Part shown: in pieces, positions 26,950 to 35,637 of the stretch | Position numbering within the stretch: position 1 is the first letter of the stretch | How the letters are laid out: each line of letters opens with the position of its first letter | Assembly (NCBI RefSeq): GCF_016107535.1 | Contig: NZ_JABASQ010000019.1 | Coordinates: 1-61,341, forward strand | DNA length: 61,341 nucleotides | From: Psychrobacter cibarius | GTDB lineage: Bacteria > Pseudomonadota > Gammaproteobacteria > Pseudomonadales > Moraxellaceae | Direction of reading: 5' to 3' | Position numbers and translations under genes: made by a program | The notes under the pieces: generated by a model | The model's database searches: none | Seen by the model: the letters and a program-made list of their open reading frames with translations, nothing else | What the model was told of the DNA's origin: nothing

Positions 26950-28509
26950 TTATTTCTCTAAGATACAAGTCACGCCCTGACCACCAGCTGCACAGATAGA
27001 GATTAGTGCACGACCTGAGCCTTTTTGATCCAATAGCTTCGCTGCAGTGGCTAGGATACGACCACCCGTTGCGGCAAATGGATGACCGGCAGCTAACGAC
27101 GAGCCATTCACGTTTAGCTTGCTACGATCGATAGAGCCTAGTGGTGCATCTAGTCCTAGACGCTCTTCACAGAATTTTTCATCTTCCCAAGCAGCTAGTG
27201 TTGATAACACTTGTGATGCAAAGGCTTCATGGATTTCATAAAAATCGAAATCTTGTAGTGTTAGACCTGCACGCTCAAGCATACGCGGTACGGCATAAGC
27301 AGGTGCCATTAATAGGCCTTCTGTGGTGCCAGATTTACCAATGAAATCAACGGCGGCCGTTTCTTGATGAACGATATACGCCAATGGCTTAAGACCACGC
27401 TCTTTTGCCCACTCATCGGTTCCTAATAGGACACAAGAGGCACCATCAGTTAATGGGGTAGAGTTGGCTGCTGTCATCGTTGGATTGGCGTTCTTTTTAC
27501 CAAACACAGGCTTTAATTTAGCCAGTTTTTCCAAAGTGGTATCAGGACGCAAGTTGTTATCGCGCGTCAGACCTTTGTATGGAGTGATTAGGTCGTCAAA
27601 GAATCCTTCATCATAAGCGCGCGCTAGGTTTTGATGACTGTTAAAAGCAAGCTCATCTTGTGCTTCGCGGCTGATATTCCACTCAAGTGTGGTGATGGCT
27701 TGATGGTCGCCCATTGATAGACCAGTGCGTGGTTCACCGTTTTGTGGCGAATCGATTAAGTCTTTTGGATTTAGACCCATTAGCGCTTTTAGGCGTTGTT
27801 TGTTGTCTTTAGCCGCACCCAGTTTGATCAGTACTTTACGTAGACCATCACCAATCGCGATCGGTGCATCAGAGGTCGTGTCTACGCCGCCAGTAATCGC
27901 TGAATCGATAAGACCCAGTGCGATTTTATTGGCAGAAGCAAAAGTCGCTTGCAAGCCAGTACCGCAAGCTTGTGAGATATCATAAGTTGGCGTATGTGGG
28001 TTGAGCGCTGTGTTAAGCGTGGCTTCGCGAGTTAGGTTGATGTCACGGCTTAGTTTCATGACGGCACCAGACACCACTTCACCCAACACTTCGTCTTGTA
28101 GGTTATAGCGTTCAATCAAGCCATCTAATGCAGCTGTCAACATGTCGGTGTTGCTAACGTCAGCGTATGAACCGTTCGAGCGTGCAAACGGAATACGGTT
28201 GCCACCTAAGATAGCCACACGATTTTGACCAGCAACGGCTTTGGTTTTGCTAGTTTTTTTGGCAGCAGATGCTGGCTTTTTCGTAGTAGAAGCTGGTGAT
28301 TTATCATTTGCTTCTGTGGTGCTAGAAGACTCTTTATTACTAGAAGACTCTTTATTAGACGTGTCTGTAGCTGTCGTGCTTTTAGCTTTTTTAACAGCCG
28401 TTTCTGTTTTGGCGCTGTCTGATTTATTATCAGTAGATCTTGACGCACTGGCTTTTACCACTGTACTTTCAACAACAGGGCTATCAGGGTGATTGTTTTT
28501 ATTACTCAT
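26950..28509 (-). CDS. fadI: acetyl-CoA C-acyltransferase (thiolase) with low-complexity N-terminal extension
   Basis: A 519-residue thiolase that cleaves or forms 3-ketoacyl-CoA. Catalytic Cys is in ISQACGTGLQA, the second Cys in ICAAGGQG, and the His residues in EIHEAFA and AAGHPFAATGG. The start at ATG 28509 has AAGGA 8 nt upstream; an upstream frame exists but has no support. Residues 1-94 precede the thiolase fold and are almost only Ser, Thr, Lys, Ala and Glu, with a short internal duplication (SNKES twice). The gene is divergent from a FabG-like reductase, and with the MaoC hydratase suggests a fatty-acyl-CoA cycle. The symbol is tentative. Confidence 0.88.
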   Translation of the reverse strand: MSNKNNHPDSPVVESTVVKASASRSTDNKSDSAKTETAVKKAKSTTATDTSNKESSSNKESSSTTEANDKSPASTTKKPASAAKKTSKTKAVAGQNRVAILGGNRIPFARSNGSYADVSNTDMLTAALDGLIERYNLQDEVLGEVVSGAVMKLSRDINLTREATLNTALNPHTPTYDISQACGTGLQATFASANKIALGLIDSAITGGVDTTSDAPIAIGDGLRKVLIKLGAAKDNKQRLKALMGLNPKDLIDSPQNGEPRTGLSMGDHQAITTLEWNISREAQDELAFNSHQNLARAYDEGFFDDLITPYKGLTRDNNLRPDTTLEKLAKLKPVFGKKNANPTMTAANSTPLTDGASCVLLGTDEWAKERGLKPLAYIVHQETAAVDFIGKSGTTEGLLMAPAYAVPRMLERAGLTLQDFDFYEIHEAFASQVLSTLAAWEDEKFCEERLGLDAPLGSIDRSKLNVNGSSLAAGHPFAATGGRILATAAKLLDQKGSGRALISICAAGGQGVTCILEK

Positions 28510-29085
28510 AATATTATCCTTAAAAAATATGGGCAGAAGAAAAGAGGGTAACAATAGTAAAGCTAATAATAAAAATGATTACATTAAAAAATCAATAATC
28601 GAAAATAAACAAGAAGCAAATATTATCACTTATTACGCAGCATAACTGTTTATGATAAGACGTTTTTACGACCTTACTGTATATCTTTGGCAAACTATGT
28701 GACGCTTATCTAAGGTCGGTATCAGCTTTGAAAGACATCAATATGACTTTCGTATACTGGCTAGTATCGATTATTGGCATTGCATAACGATAGATTTGAT
28801 AATATATTGTTATCGATAATTTCATTTGCTATAACTTATAGGTCTGATTTTAGCACAATGTGGTGATTTTTAAATCCAGAAAAAGTGACCGTCTTGTATA
28901 CTGAGTTGTTTACAGATTGTTGTAGACATTATCGGTTTTTGGACTTGTTTAAGATGGCAGTGTATAGTTAGGCGAGCTTTAGACTCATTTACTAAATATC
29001 AATAATTATGAGGTTATTGAGTCTATATAATAGGCACATTACATTTATTACTATTATTCTAACCGTTAGTTATAGGGATTATATT
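28510..29085. other. 576-bp divergent promoter region
   Basis: Non-coding region between the thiolase gene and the FabG-like gene. It holds ribosome binding sites for both (AAGGA on the minus strand near 28520, AGGGA on the plus strand near 29075) and the possible promoter listed separately. A fatty-acid-responsive operator would be expected here, but I could not identify one by eye. Confidence 0.4.
28939..28968 (+). promoter_or_regulatory. possible sigma-70 promoter of the FabG-like gene
   Basis: TTGGAC (28939-28944), an 18-bp spacer and TATAGT (28963-28968) lie about 118 bp upstream of the start codon. Only the match to the consensus supports it. Confidence 0.4.
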
Positions 29086-30486
29086 ATGTCAGACCGTTAT
29101 GGTGATTTTGTTCAGTCTTCTATTGGCAAAAAAGTGGCCAAAAATTTGGGTTTACCGTTACCTGTTACCCTTGATCGCTTCGAAAGCGGTGAGCCTTTAG
29201 TACGTGGTAGCGTATTGGTTGGTCGTGCTAATGGCGAGGATAAAAGCGTCAGTGAGTCTGTGGCGCGAATTTTGTCAGACGTACATGCTGATGTTTATGT
29301 AAACAGCAGTGATGATATCAAAGATGCCCTTGCTGATGCAGGCGTGGAAGCAAAAGCCAATACGGGCGGCGATGATAAATTTAAAGTTTTGTTGTTTGAT
29401 GCCAGCAATATTAGCAATGCCGATCAATTAAAAGAAGTGTATGAGTTCTTCCATACTGTCGCTCGTCGTGTAGAAAAGTCTGGTCGCGTCATTATCATTG
29501 GTCGCCCACCAGAAAATATCACTGACATTGATACAGCTTTGGCTCAGCGCGCGCTTGAAGGCTTTGTGAAGTCTGTTGGTAAAGAGTTCAAACGAGGTAT
29601 TACGGCACAGCTTATCTATGTGGAAGACGGCGCAGAGCAAAACTTAGATTCGACTTTGCGCTTTTTCACCTCAGCTCGTTCAGCTTATGTCTCAGGACAA
29701 GTGGTACGCGTTAGTAAAGGTAGCAATGTTGATGTCGATTGGACACAGCCTCTTGGCGGTAAAACCATGCTGGTGACTGGCGCAAGCCGCGGTATTGGTG
29801 AAGCAATTGCTCGTGTATTGGCTCGCGAAGGCGCTCACGTTATCTGCCTTGATGTACCGCAGCAGCAAGCAGACCTACAAAAAGTCGCTAGCGAAATTAG
29901 TGGCTCAGTATTGACCGTCGACATCACCAGTGATGACGCTGGTAAGCAAATCGCCGAAGCTGCACAAAAGCGTGGCGGATTAGATTCAATCATCCATAAT
30001 GCTGGCGTCACTCGTGATAAGACATTGGCAAACATGGACGAGAAAAAGTGGGACATGGTTATCGATATTAACCTAGGTAGTATTGCTAGGCTGAACCGCT
30101 ATTTACTAGACAACGACGTATTAAAAGACAATGCACGTATCGTTTGTGTGTCATCGATTTCAGGTATCGCTGGCAACTTGGGTCAAACCAACTATGCCAC
30201 CTCTAAAGCAGGGGTGATTGGATTGGTGAATGTCACTGCCAAGCAGTTAGAAGACAACGCCAAAGGCATGACGATCAACGCCGTTGCTCCAGGGTTTATT
30301 GAAACGCAAATGACCGAAGCCATTCCATTTGCTATTCGTGAAGCGGGTCGCCGTATGAACTCTATGAGCCAAGGCGGCTTGCCAGTAGACGTGGCTGAGA
30401 CCATCGCATGGTTTGCATCACCTGCTTCTGGTGGCTTAAATGGCAACATCGTTCGCGTTTGTGGTCAAAGCTTATTGGGTGCTTAA
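29086..30486 (+). CDS. 3-oxoacyl-ACP/CoA reductase, FabG4-like SDR
   Basis: A 466-residue short-chain dehydrogenase with two Rossmann-like parts. The N-terminal half (about 1-215) is degenerate and lacks a nucleotide motif. The C-terminal half is a full SDR: TGASRGIGEA cofactor loop near residue 229, NAG motif (IIHNAGVT), Ser in CVSSISG and the Tyr-x-x-x-Lys pair in NYATSKAG. This is the layout of high-molecular-weight FabG (FabG4). The start at ATG 29086 is preferred over an upstream TTG-type start because AGGGA precedes it. With the thiolase and the MaoC hydratase it likely handles (R)-3-hydroxyacyl-CoA. Confidence 0.88.
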   Translation: MSDRYGDFVQSSIGKKVAKNLGLPLPVTLDRFESGEPLVRGSVLVGRANGEDKSVSESVARILSDVHADVYVNSSDDIKDALADAGVEAKANTGGDDKFKVLLFDASNISNADQLKEVYEFFHTVARRVEKSGRVIIIGRPPENITDIDTALAQRALEGFVKSVGKEFKRGITAQLIYVEDGAEQNLDSTLRFFTSARSAYVSGQVVRVSKGSNVDVDWTQPLGGKTMLVTGASRGIGEAIARVLAREGAHVICLDVPQQQADLQKVASEISGSVLTVDITSDDAGKQIAEAAQKRGGLDSIIHNAGVTRDKTLANMDEKKWDMVIDINLGSIARLNRYLLDNDVLKDNARIVCVSSISGIAGNLGQTNYATSKAGVIGLVNVTAKQLEDNAKGMTINAVAPGFIETQMTEAIPFAIREAGRRMNSMSQGGLPVDVAETIAWFASPASGGLNGNIVRVCGQSLLGA

Positions 30487-30620
30487 TATCACTTTATAAG
30501 TCAGTGTCAATTATAAGTAAGTATAAATGATGATTTAGATAATGATAAATAGCTGATATTAATCATTATTTTTAATTTTCCTCACATATGCTTACGAAAA
30601 AATTGCTTATAAATCGTAAT

Positions 30621-30646
30621 AAAGCTGCCCAAGGGTGGCTTTTTTA
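30621..30646 (+). terminator. terminator after the FabG-like gene
   Basis: AAAGC-tg-CCC pairs with GGG-tg-GCTTT and is followed by six T. The MaoC gene begins 200 bp further on, so it probably has its own promoter as well. Confidence 0.75.
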
Positions 30647-30846
30647 TGATAAAAACACAGAGAACCAGTAGCCAAATTGTTTTTTGCTGTGAGAGTTGCT
30701 TACATTGTCTAAAACCACGCCTATGAATTGTGCCTAATTTAGGCATAATACTGGTGGCATTGCTCAATGATAGGCTGTAACCAATAATGTCATAGCATCT
30801 TTAGATACACCAAGAAAATTTGCTCAAGCCCCACTTAGGATTTATT

Positions 30847-31764
30847 ATGTCAGACAAACATTATGATGCGTTGCCGAAAGCGCATACGACCTATGCCAAT
30901 ATTGTTAAAAGTTTATTGCCTATTGGTAATAACGGCAAAATCAGTAAAGACCAATTGCCGCAAGCGACTTACTATGTGGACGATTTGCACATTGACCAAA
31001 GTAACTTAAACGATTATCGTAAAATTTGTGGTTTTGCAGATAATGGCAAAGTACCTATTACTTACTTTTCAGTGCTGTCTCAGACGCTGCAAATGAATAT
31101 GATGGTCAAAGAGCCATTTCCATTTGCTATGTTGGGTCTAGTGCACGTCGATAATAGTGTGACTCAGTATCGTCCTATCGGTGAGCGTGAAACGGTTGCT
31201 ATGTCAGTTACCTTTGATAATTTGCGTGACCATGCTCAGGGTCAGCAGTTTGATTTTGTGACGACGGTCAAGTCAGAAGATAAGGTGATTTGGGAAGGTA
31301 CTTCGACGTATCTGTCACGCAGCAAAAAACCAATCAGCAGCAAAGACAAAAAAAGCACTCCACGTCCAATAACGGTCAAGCCATCAGTCAACCCAGAAGG
31401 CGTGCATAGTATCTTTGAAGTGCCAGAAGATATCGGTCGTCGTTATGCTTTTGTTTCAGGTGACTTTAACCTCATTCATCTCCATCCATTATCTGCGCGT
31501 GCGTTTGGCTTTCCTAAAGCGATTGCTCACGGTATGTGGTCAAAGGCCAAATGCCTTGCTATGATGGACGAGTTGCCAGATGCTTGTACGGTTGATGTGT
31601 CATTTAAACTGCCTATCTTTTTGCCAGCCGAAGTAGAGCTTATCGCTGATCCGGTGGCTGCACTTGAAGACACAGACGATACCTGTGAGTTTGGTTTATT
31701 TAGCTCTAAAAATGACAAGCCGCATTTGGCAGGTACGGTTAAATTACAGAGTGGCAATGAGTAA
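30847..31764 (+). CDS. MaoC-family (R)-specific enoyl-CoA hydratase/dehydratase
   Basis: A 305-residue double-hotdog protein. The C-terminal hotdog carries the hydratase-2 motif: GDFNLIHLHPLSARAFGFP with the catalytic Asp and His near residues 203-208, then AIAHGMW. The N-terminal half is a degenerate hotdog, as in FAS-type dehydratases paired with FabG4. TTAGGA before ATG 30847 sets the start; the frame is open upstream. Its partner is the preceding reductase. Substrate chain length is unknown. Confidence 0.88.
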   Translation: MSDKHYDALPKAHTTYANIVKSLLPIGNNGKISKDQLPQATYYVDDLHIDQSNLNDYRKICGFADNGKVPITYFSVLSQTLQMNMMVKEPFPFAMLGLVHVDNSVTQYRPIGERETVAMSVTFDNLRDHAQGQQFDFVTTVKSEDKVIWEGTSTYLSRSKKPISSKDKKSTPRPITVKPSVNPEGVHSIFEVPEDIGRRYAFVSGDFNLIHLHPLSARAFGFPKAIAHGMWSKAKCLAMMDELPDACTVDVSFKLPIFLPAEVELIADPVAALEDTDDTCEFGLFSSKNDKPHLAGTVKLQSGNE

Positions 31765-31940
31765 AAGCCAGTAGAACGACTGTCATTTAACTAAAAAATA
31801 TCTCAATATGGTCGATTCGTGATAGAAAAGTAATAGCGTTAACCTCGCTTGAAGTATTGCTTATACATCGACACGCGGTTGCTTTGTACTTATTTTAACT
31901 GGAATTGACCATAGTAAATATAACGAACAAATTTATAATT

Positions 31941-32483
31941 ATGACTTCACATACCGCCGTACCAAACCCAGATCAACTGAATCATTCAGTAGCTATTGAC
32001 ACAGTATCGAATGCTGGCAATAACGTTTTAGACAATGGCGTTGATCTTAGTACTGTTCTTGAGCCTTATTTTCGTCCTGATGACACTACCATTGTATGCG
32101 GTGCACTCAATGACGAAAAAGTGGTTGCCTTAGCGAACGCTGGGGTTGAGTTAGTGATTAACTTACAGCCAGATGATGAATTGAGCTTTGATGAAGCTGC
32201 AGCGGTCGAGCGAGCTGGCATGGACTATGAGCATCTGCCTATTAATGGTGCTGCAGACTTAAAGCAGCTCAATATATTGGCATTTGATAACATATTGCGC
32301 CAACATCATGGCAAAAAAACGGCAGTGCATTGTGGCTCAGGCAATAGAGTGGGTGCCGCAATGGCGCTACGCGCAGGATGGCTACGGGGACGTAAAATGG
32401 ACACCGCTATGGAACGTGGGCGCAGTCATGGTTTAACGAAGCTTGAGCAAGAAGTTCATAATCGTCTGTTGGTACCGCGTTAA
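31941..32483 (+). CDS. DUF442/Blh-type phosphatase-fold protein
   Basis: A 180-residue protein of the beta-lactamase-hydrolase-like (DUF442) branch of the dual-specificity phosphatase fold. The P-loop is HCGSGNRVGA with the catalytic Cys near residue 131 and Arg five positions on. The upstream VELVINLQPDDEL segment and a conserved Asp also fit. In other bacteria such domains are fused to sulfide-handling proteins or act as phosphatases; neither partner is visible here. The ribosome binding site is poor for ATG 31941; an upstream TTG at 31905 is possible. Confidence 0.78.
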   Translation: MTSHTAVPNPDQLNHSVAIDTVSNAGNNVLDNGVDLSTVLEPYFRPDDTTIVCGALNDEKVVALANAGVELVINLQPDDELSFDEAAAVERAGMDYEHLPINGAADLKQLNILAFDNILRQHHGKKTAVHCGSGNRVGAAMALRAGWLRGRKMDTAMERGRSHGLTKLEQEVHNRLLVPR

Positions 32484-32530
32484 GACCATAAGGATGACAA
32501 CGTATTATTGGGCAGCATTGAATGACTGAG

Positions 32531-32555
32531 AGGCGACCACTAGGTTGCCTTTTTT
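32531..32555 (+). terminator. terminator after the DUF442-type gene
   Basis: AGGC-g-ACC pairs with GGT-t-GCCT around a 4-nt loop and is followed by a run of T. Confidence 0.8.
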
Positions 32556-32571
32556 ATTAAGGTGCGTTGTT

Positions 32572-32597
32572 ATTTTTAAAAATGAGGACACGCCCTA
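32572..32597. mobile_element. solo end of the MITE-like element
   Basis: AATGAGGACACGCCCTA with the preceding ATTTTTAAA is the same terminal sequence as the right end of copy B and the inverse of the left end of copy A. The remainder of the element cannot be aligned with confidence, though the next 70 bp hold short similar words. It is taken as a remnant. Confidence 0.6.
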
Positions 32598-32746
32598 AGC
32601 AAACGAAAAGATAAATTGCTAATATTGAGATATTGAACAGTTACGCCTTAGCAAATAATGTATTTTTTATCATATGAATACTTAATATTGGGGGCTAAAT
32701 AGTTTTTTACCGTTTAGCTGTTTTATAGAAATGGAGCAGGGTAGCC

Positions 32747-34153
32747 ATGATCGACAATAATAATAAAACCACGCAGATTTTTGATCATCAGATAAATATA
32801 ACGTTGCAACAACGTTTGCAACAAATACTCACCGACTTACAGCTTGATGCTGCACCAGCAGGGGGTGCCGTGGTTGTTTATCAGGCAGGAGAATGCATTG
32901 CACAGGCGAGTGTGGGGATGGCACGTCCAGAGATGCCATGGCAGCCTGATACTTTGGCGATTAACTTTTCGACGGGTAAAGGTATATTGGCGACGCTTGT
33001 ACATATATTGGTTTCGCAGCAGATGCTTGATTATGACCAACCTATTGCCCATTATTGGCCCGCATTTTCTGCACAGAATAAAGGGAATATTACATTACGT
33101 AGCGTGATGTCACATCAAGCCAACTTATTCTCAATTCAGAGTATCGATGCGGATAGCGAAACTTTGCTTGATTGGGCTCAAATGCTCAATCAAGTTGCTG
33201 CCATGCCAATCACAGCACCAGACCATGGCGAGCTATATGACAGCGCTTATAGTGCTCTGGTCTATGGTTGGGTGTTGGGCGGTCTGATAGAAGCCGTTAC
33301 TGAAATGTCTTTAGCTGAGGCATTGCGCCATTATCTCACTGAGCCTTTAGGTATTGCTGATAGTTGCTATTTTGGTGTACCAGAAAATAAAGTCAACCAA
33401 GTCGCAAGACTGGCCAAAGACTTCGAAGCATCAAATGAGGCTGGCTCACAACTGCGTAATAAACGTCATAAGCCAACCCTAAAAGCCGACTCACAAAGTA
33501 CTTTACGTACTTATGCCAATCTGCCTAGCTACACTTGTTGGCAGCAGCTCGCCTTAGTCGATATACAAGCGGCAGACCTAAGTTCAGATGATGAGCAGAA
33601 CACTTTACCGATACTAGACACGGCTCATATTAATCGTTTGTATTTCAATAGCAGTCAGCTTAATCTAAAAAATTATAAGGCGGCACTCATACCTGCTGGC
33701 AAACAAGCGATCGATTATCACAGTCGTGAGACATTACAGGCCATTATTCCAGCAGCAAATGGTGTCGCTTCAGCTCAGGCATTGGCCACCATCTATGCCA
33801 TGTTAGCCAACGGCGGAACATGGCAAGGACACACATTTATTAATAGCGCCACTTTTGAGCAACTATCCAAACCGCAAGTCACAGGGATAGATGCCGTCAT
33901 GCCAGCAAACATGGATTGGCGCTTGGGTTATCATCGGTTATTTAGTCTTTGTCAGCATACAGACAGTGAAAAAGTGGATGCAAACAAGCAAGGGTTTGGG
34001 CATATGGGCTATAACGGTTCGGTTGCTTGGTGTGACCCAGAGCGTCAATTGTCATTTGCCTTTATCCATAATTTTGACACCACGATGCTGAATGATGTCC
34101 GTCAGTTTGCACTAACGGAAGCGGTACTTAACTTAGTCGATTCAGAGCTTTGA
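32747..34153 (+). CDS. serine hydrolase of the beta-lactamase (class C / EstB) family
   Basis: A 468-residue cytoplasmic protein. The active-site Ser-x-x-Lys is in NFSTGKGILA near residue 75. The Tyr motif is likely YSA in YDSAYSALVYGW, and the third motif may be the HMGYNGS segment near residue 420. No signal peptide is seen, so it is more likely an esterase than a secreted beta-lactamase. It has an insert between about 225 and 300 that looks polar and unconserved. The substrate is unknown. It converges with the antiporter gene 27 bp away. Confidence 0.85.
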   Translation: MIDNNNKTTQIFDHQINITLQQRLQQILTDLQLDAAPAGGAVVVYQAGECIAQASVGMARPEMPWQPDTLAINFSTGKGILATLVHILVSQQMLDYDQPIAHYWPAFSAQNKGNITLRSVMSHQANLFSIQSIDADSETLLDWAQMLNQVAAMPITAPDHGELYDSAYSALVYGWVLGGLIEAVTEMSLAEALRHYLTEPLGIADSCYFGVPENKVNQVARLAKDFEASNEAGSQLRNKRHKPTLKADSQSTLRTYANLPSYTCWQQLALVDIQAADLSSDDEQNTLPILDTAHINRLYFNSSQLNLKNYKAALIPAGKQAIDYHSRETLQAIIPAANGVASAQALATIYAMLANGGTWQGHTFINSATFEQLSKPQVTGIDAVMPANMDWRLGYHRLFSLCQHTDSEKVDANKQGFGHMGYNGSVAWCDPERQLSFAFIHNFDTTMLNDVRQFALTEAVLNLVDSEL

Positions 34154-34180
34154 AAGCGCTAAATAGCTCTATCGATAAGG

Positions 34181-35428
34181 TTAATGTGATTTATTCGGCG
34201 TCATTTTAAGCAACCTTGTGGCGCTAAGACCATGGATAAAGATTGACGCCAAAATGACAATCGAACAGACGACCCACAGCTTAAGCGCATCTTCATCACC
34301 GAAAAAACCTTGGTTGAGCGCATAAGATAAATAATATAGCGTACCAATGCCACGGATGCCCAAAGCAGAGATGGCATACTTTTCAGTGTGTGGCATGTTT
34401 AGTCCTGATAAAGCAATAAACCCGCCAATGGGACGTATCAACAAGAGGAAAGTGAAGCTGACGATGTAAACACGCCATGTGAGCTCAACGCCCGACTGTA
34501 ATCCTTGACCAAGAAACATGCCGAAAGTGACCAGCACTAGAGACATGAGTAAGCCTTCTGATTGTTCTGCAAAATCATGGAGCTTGTGGTGATAGCTGTG
34601 CTCATGTTCTGAGCGGCGAAAGGCAAATGCTGCGATAAATACAGCGATAAAGCCATAACTATGTACAAATTCGGCAAGTCCATAAGCCATTAACGTTAGC
34701 GCAATGACCACATAGCCTTGAGAAATAGTGGTGTTTTGGCTGTATTTTGAAAATACCAGCTTAGCCATAATTTTACCAACGACAATCCCAACCACCAGCC
34801 CAGCACCAATTTTCCATAAGACATCATGAGTGAACCATGACCAGAGCATCTCGAGGGTAAAGGAATTGCCTTGGCTAAAAGCTTCCGCTATTTTTATGGC
34901 CAAATAAACAAATGGGAAAGCCAGTCCGTCATTCAATCCTGCTTCTGACGTCAAAGTAAAGCGCGGTGTGTCTTCGCGACCTGTGTTGGGTGGCCCTACT
35001 TGAATACTAGAAGCCAATACGGGATCGGTTGGAGCCAGTACTGCGCCCAGCAATATAGCAGCTCCCAGACTGAGACCAAATGCATAGTAGCCTAGCACCG
35101 CCATCGCAAAGATGCCAATCGGCATGGTAATAAGTAACAGACGTACGGTCGGTCGCCACAATTGCCAAGACAGCTTCGTATCAATTTTAATACCAGCACC
35201 AACCAAGGATACGAGCACCACAATTTCGGTTAATTTTTCGATAATTAAGCCGTTATTCATAGGGTCTAAGAATGATAAGGTCGTCCACCAGTAGCCCATC
35301 AGCAGCCCAAAGCTGACTTGCAACATAGGCAAAGAGATAGGCGTGCGCTTAAATATAATGGGGAACAACGCCCCCAGTAAAAAAGCGATACCGCAGACCA
35401 ATAAAAATAAATTGTAGTTTTCAATCAT
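34181..35428 (-). CDS. cation/proton antiporter (CPA1, NhaP-type)
   Basis: A 415-residue inner-membrane protein with about 12-13 predicted helices. The conserved APTDPVLASS (with the ion-binding Asp) lies near residues 130-140, and TSEAGLNDGLAFPFVYLAI (second essential Asp/Glu segment) follows. This pattern is that of Na+ or K+/H+ antiporters used in salt and pH homeostasis. There is no large C-terminal regulatory domain. It is a single gene. Confidence 0.9.
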   Translation of the reverse strand: MIENYNLFLLVCGIAFLLGALFPIIFKRTPISLPMLQVSFGLLMGYWWTTLSFLDPMNNGLIIEKLTEIVVLVSLVGAGIKIDTKLSWQLWRPTVRLLLITMPIGIFAMAVLGYYAFGLSLGAAILLGAVLAPTDPVLASSIQVGPPNTGREDTPRFTLTSEAGLNDGLAFPFVYLAIKIAEAFSQGNSFTLEMLWSWFTHDVLWKIGAGLVVGIVVGKIMAKLVFSKYSQNTTISQGYVVIALTLMAYGLAEFVHSYGFIAVFIAAFAFRRSEHEHSYHHKLHDFAEQSEGLLMSLVLVTFGMFLGQGLQSGVELTWRVYIVSFTFLLLIRPIGGFIALSGLNMPHTEKYAISALGIRGIGTLYYLSYALNQGFFGDEDALKLWVVCSIVILASIFIHGLSATRLLKMTPNKSH

Positions 35429-35572
35429 AAGGTAGGTGCACGCTGTTATGTTTATCTTAAAAAGTTAGAATAAGACCATATTTACTAGTCCATTATAATG
35501 ACGCTAAAAAATAATGATTACCGCAAAAAATCGTTATCAAAACGACATATGCGTTGTTTTTTGGTGAAAAAA

Positions 35573-35593
35573 AAGCCTGCATAGCGCAGGCTT
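35573..35593 (-). terminator. terminator of ilvD
   Basis: AAGCCTGC and GCAGGCTT form an 8-bp stem with a 5-nt loop. On the minus strand it is followed by T residues (A tract at 35567-35572). It lies 45 bp beyond the ilvD stop codon. Confidence 0.88.
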
Positions 35594-35637
35594 AATAGAT
35601 TTTTACCAATATACTTTAACAATTAATAATTGAAGGC

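Noticed and set aside
32598..32670. a full third copy of the MITE
   Set aside because: Only scattered short matches follow the conserved end; chance in AT-rich sequence is possible.
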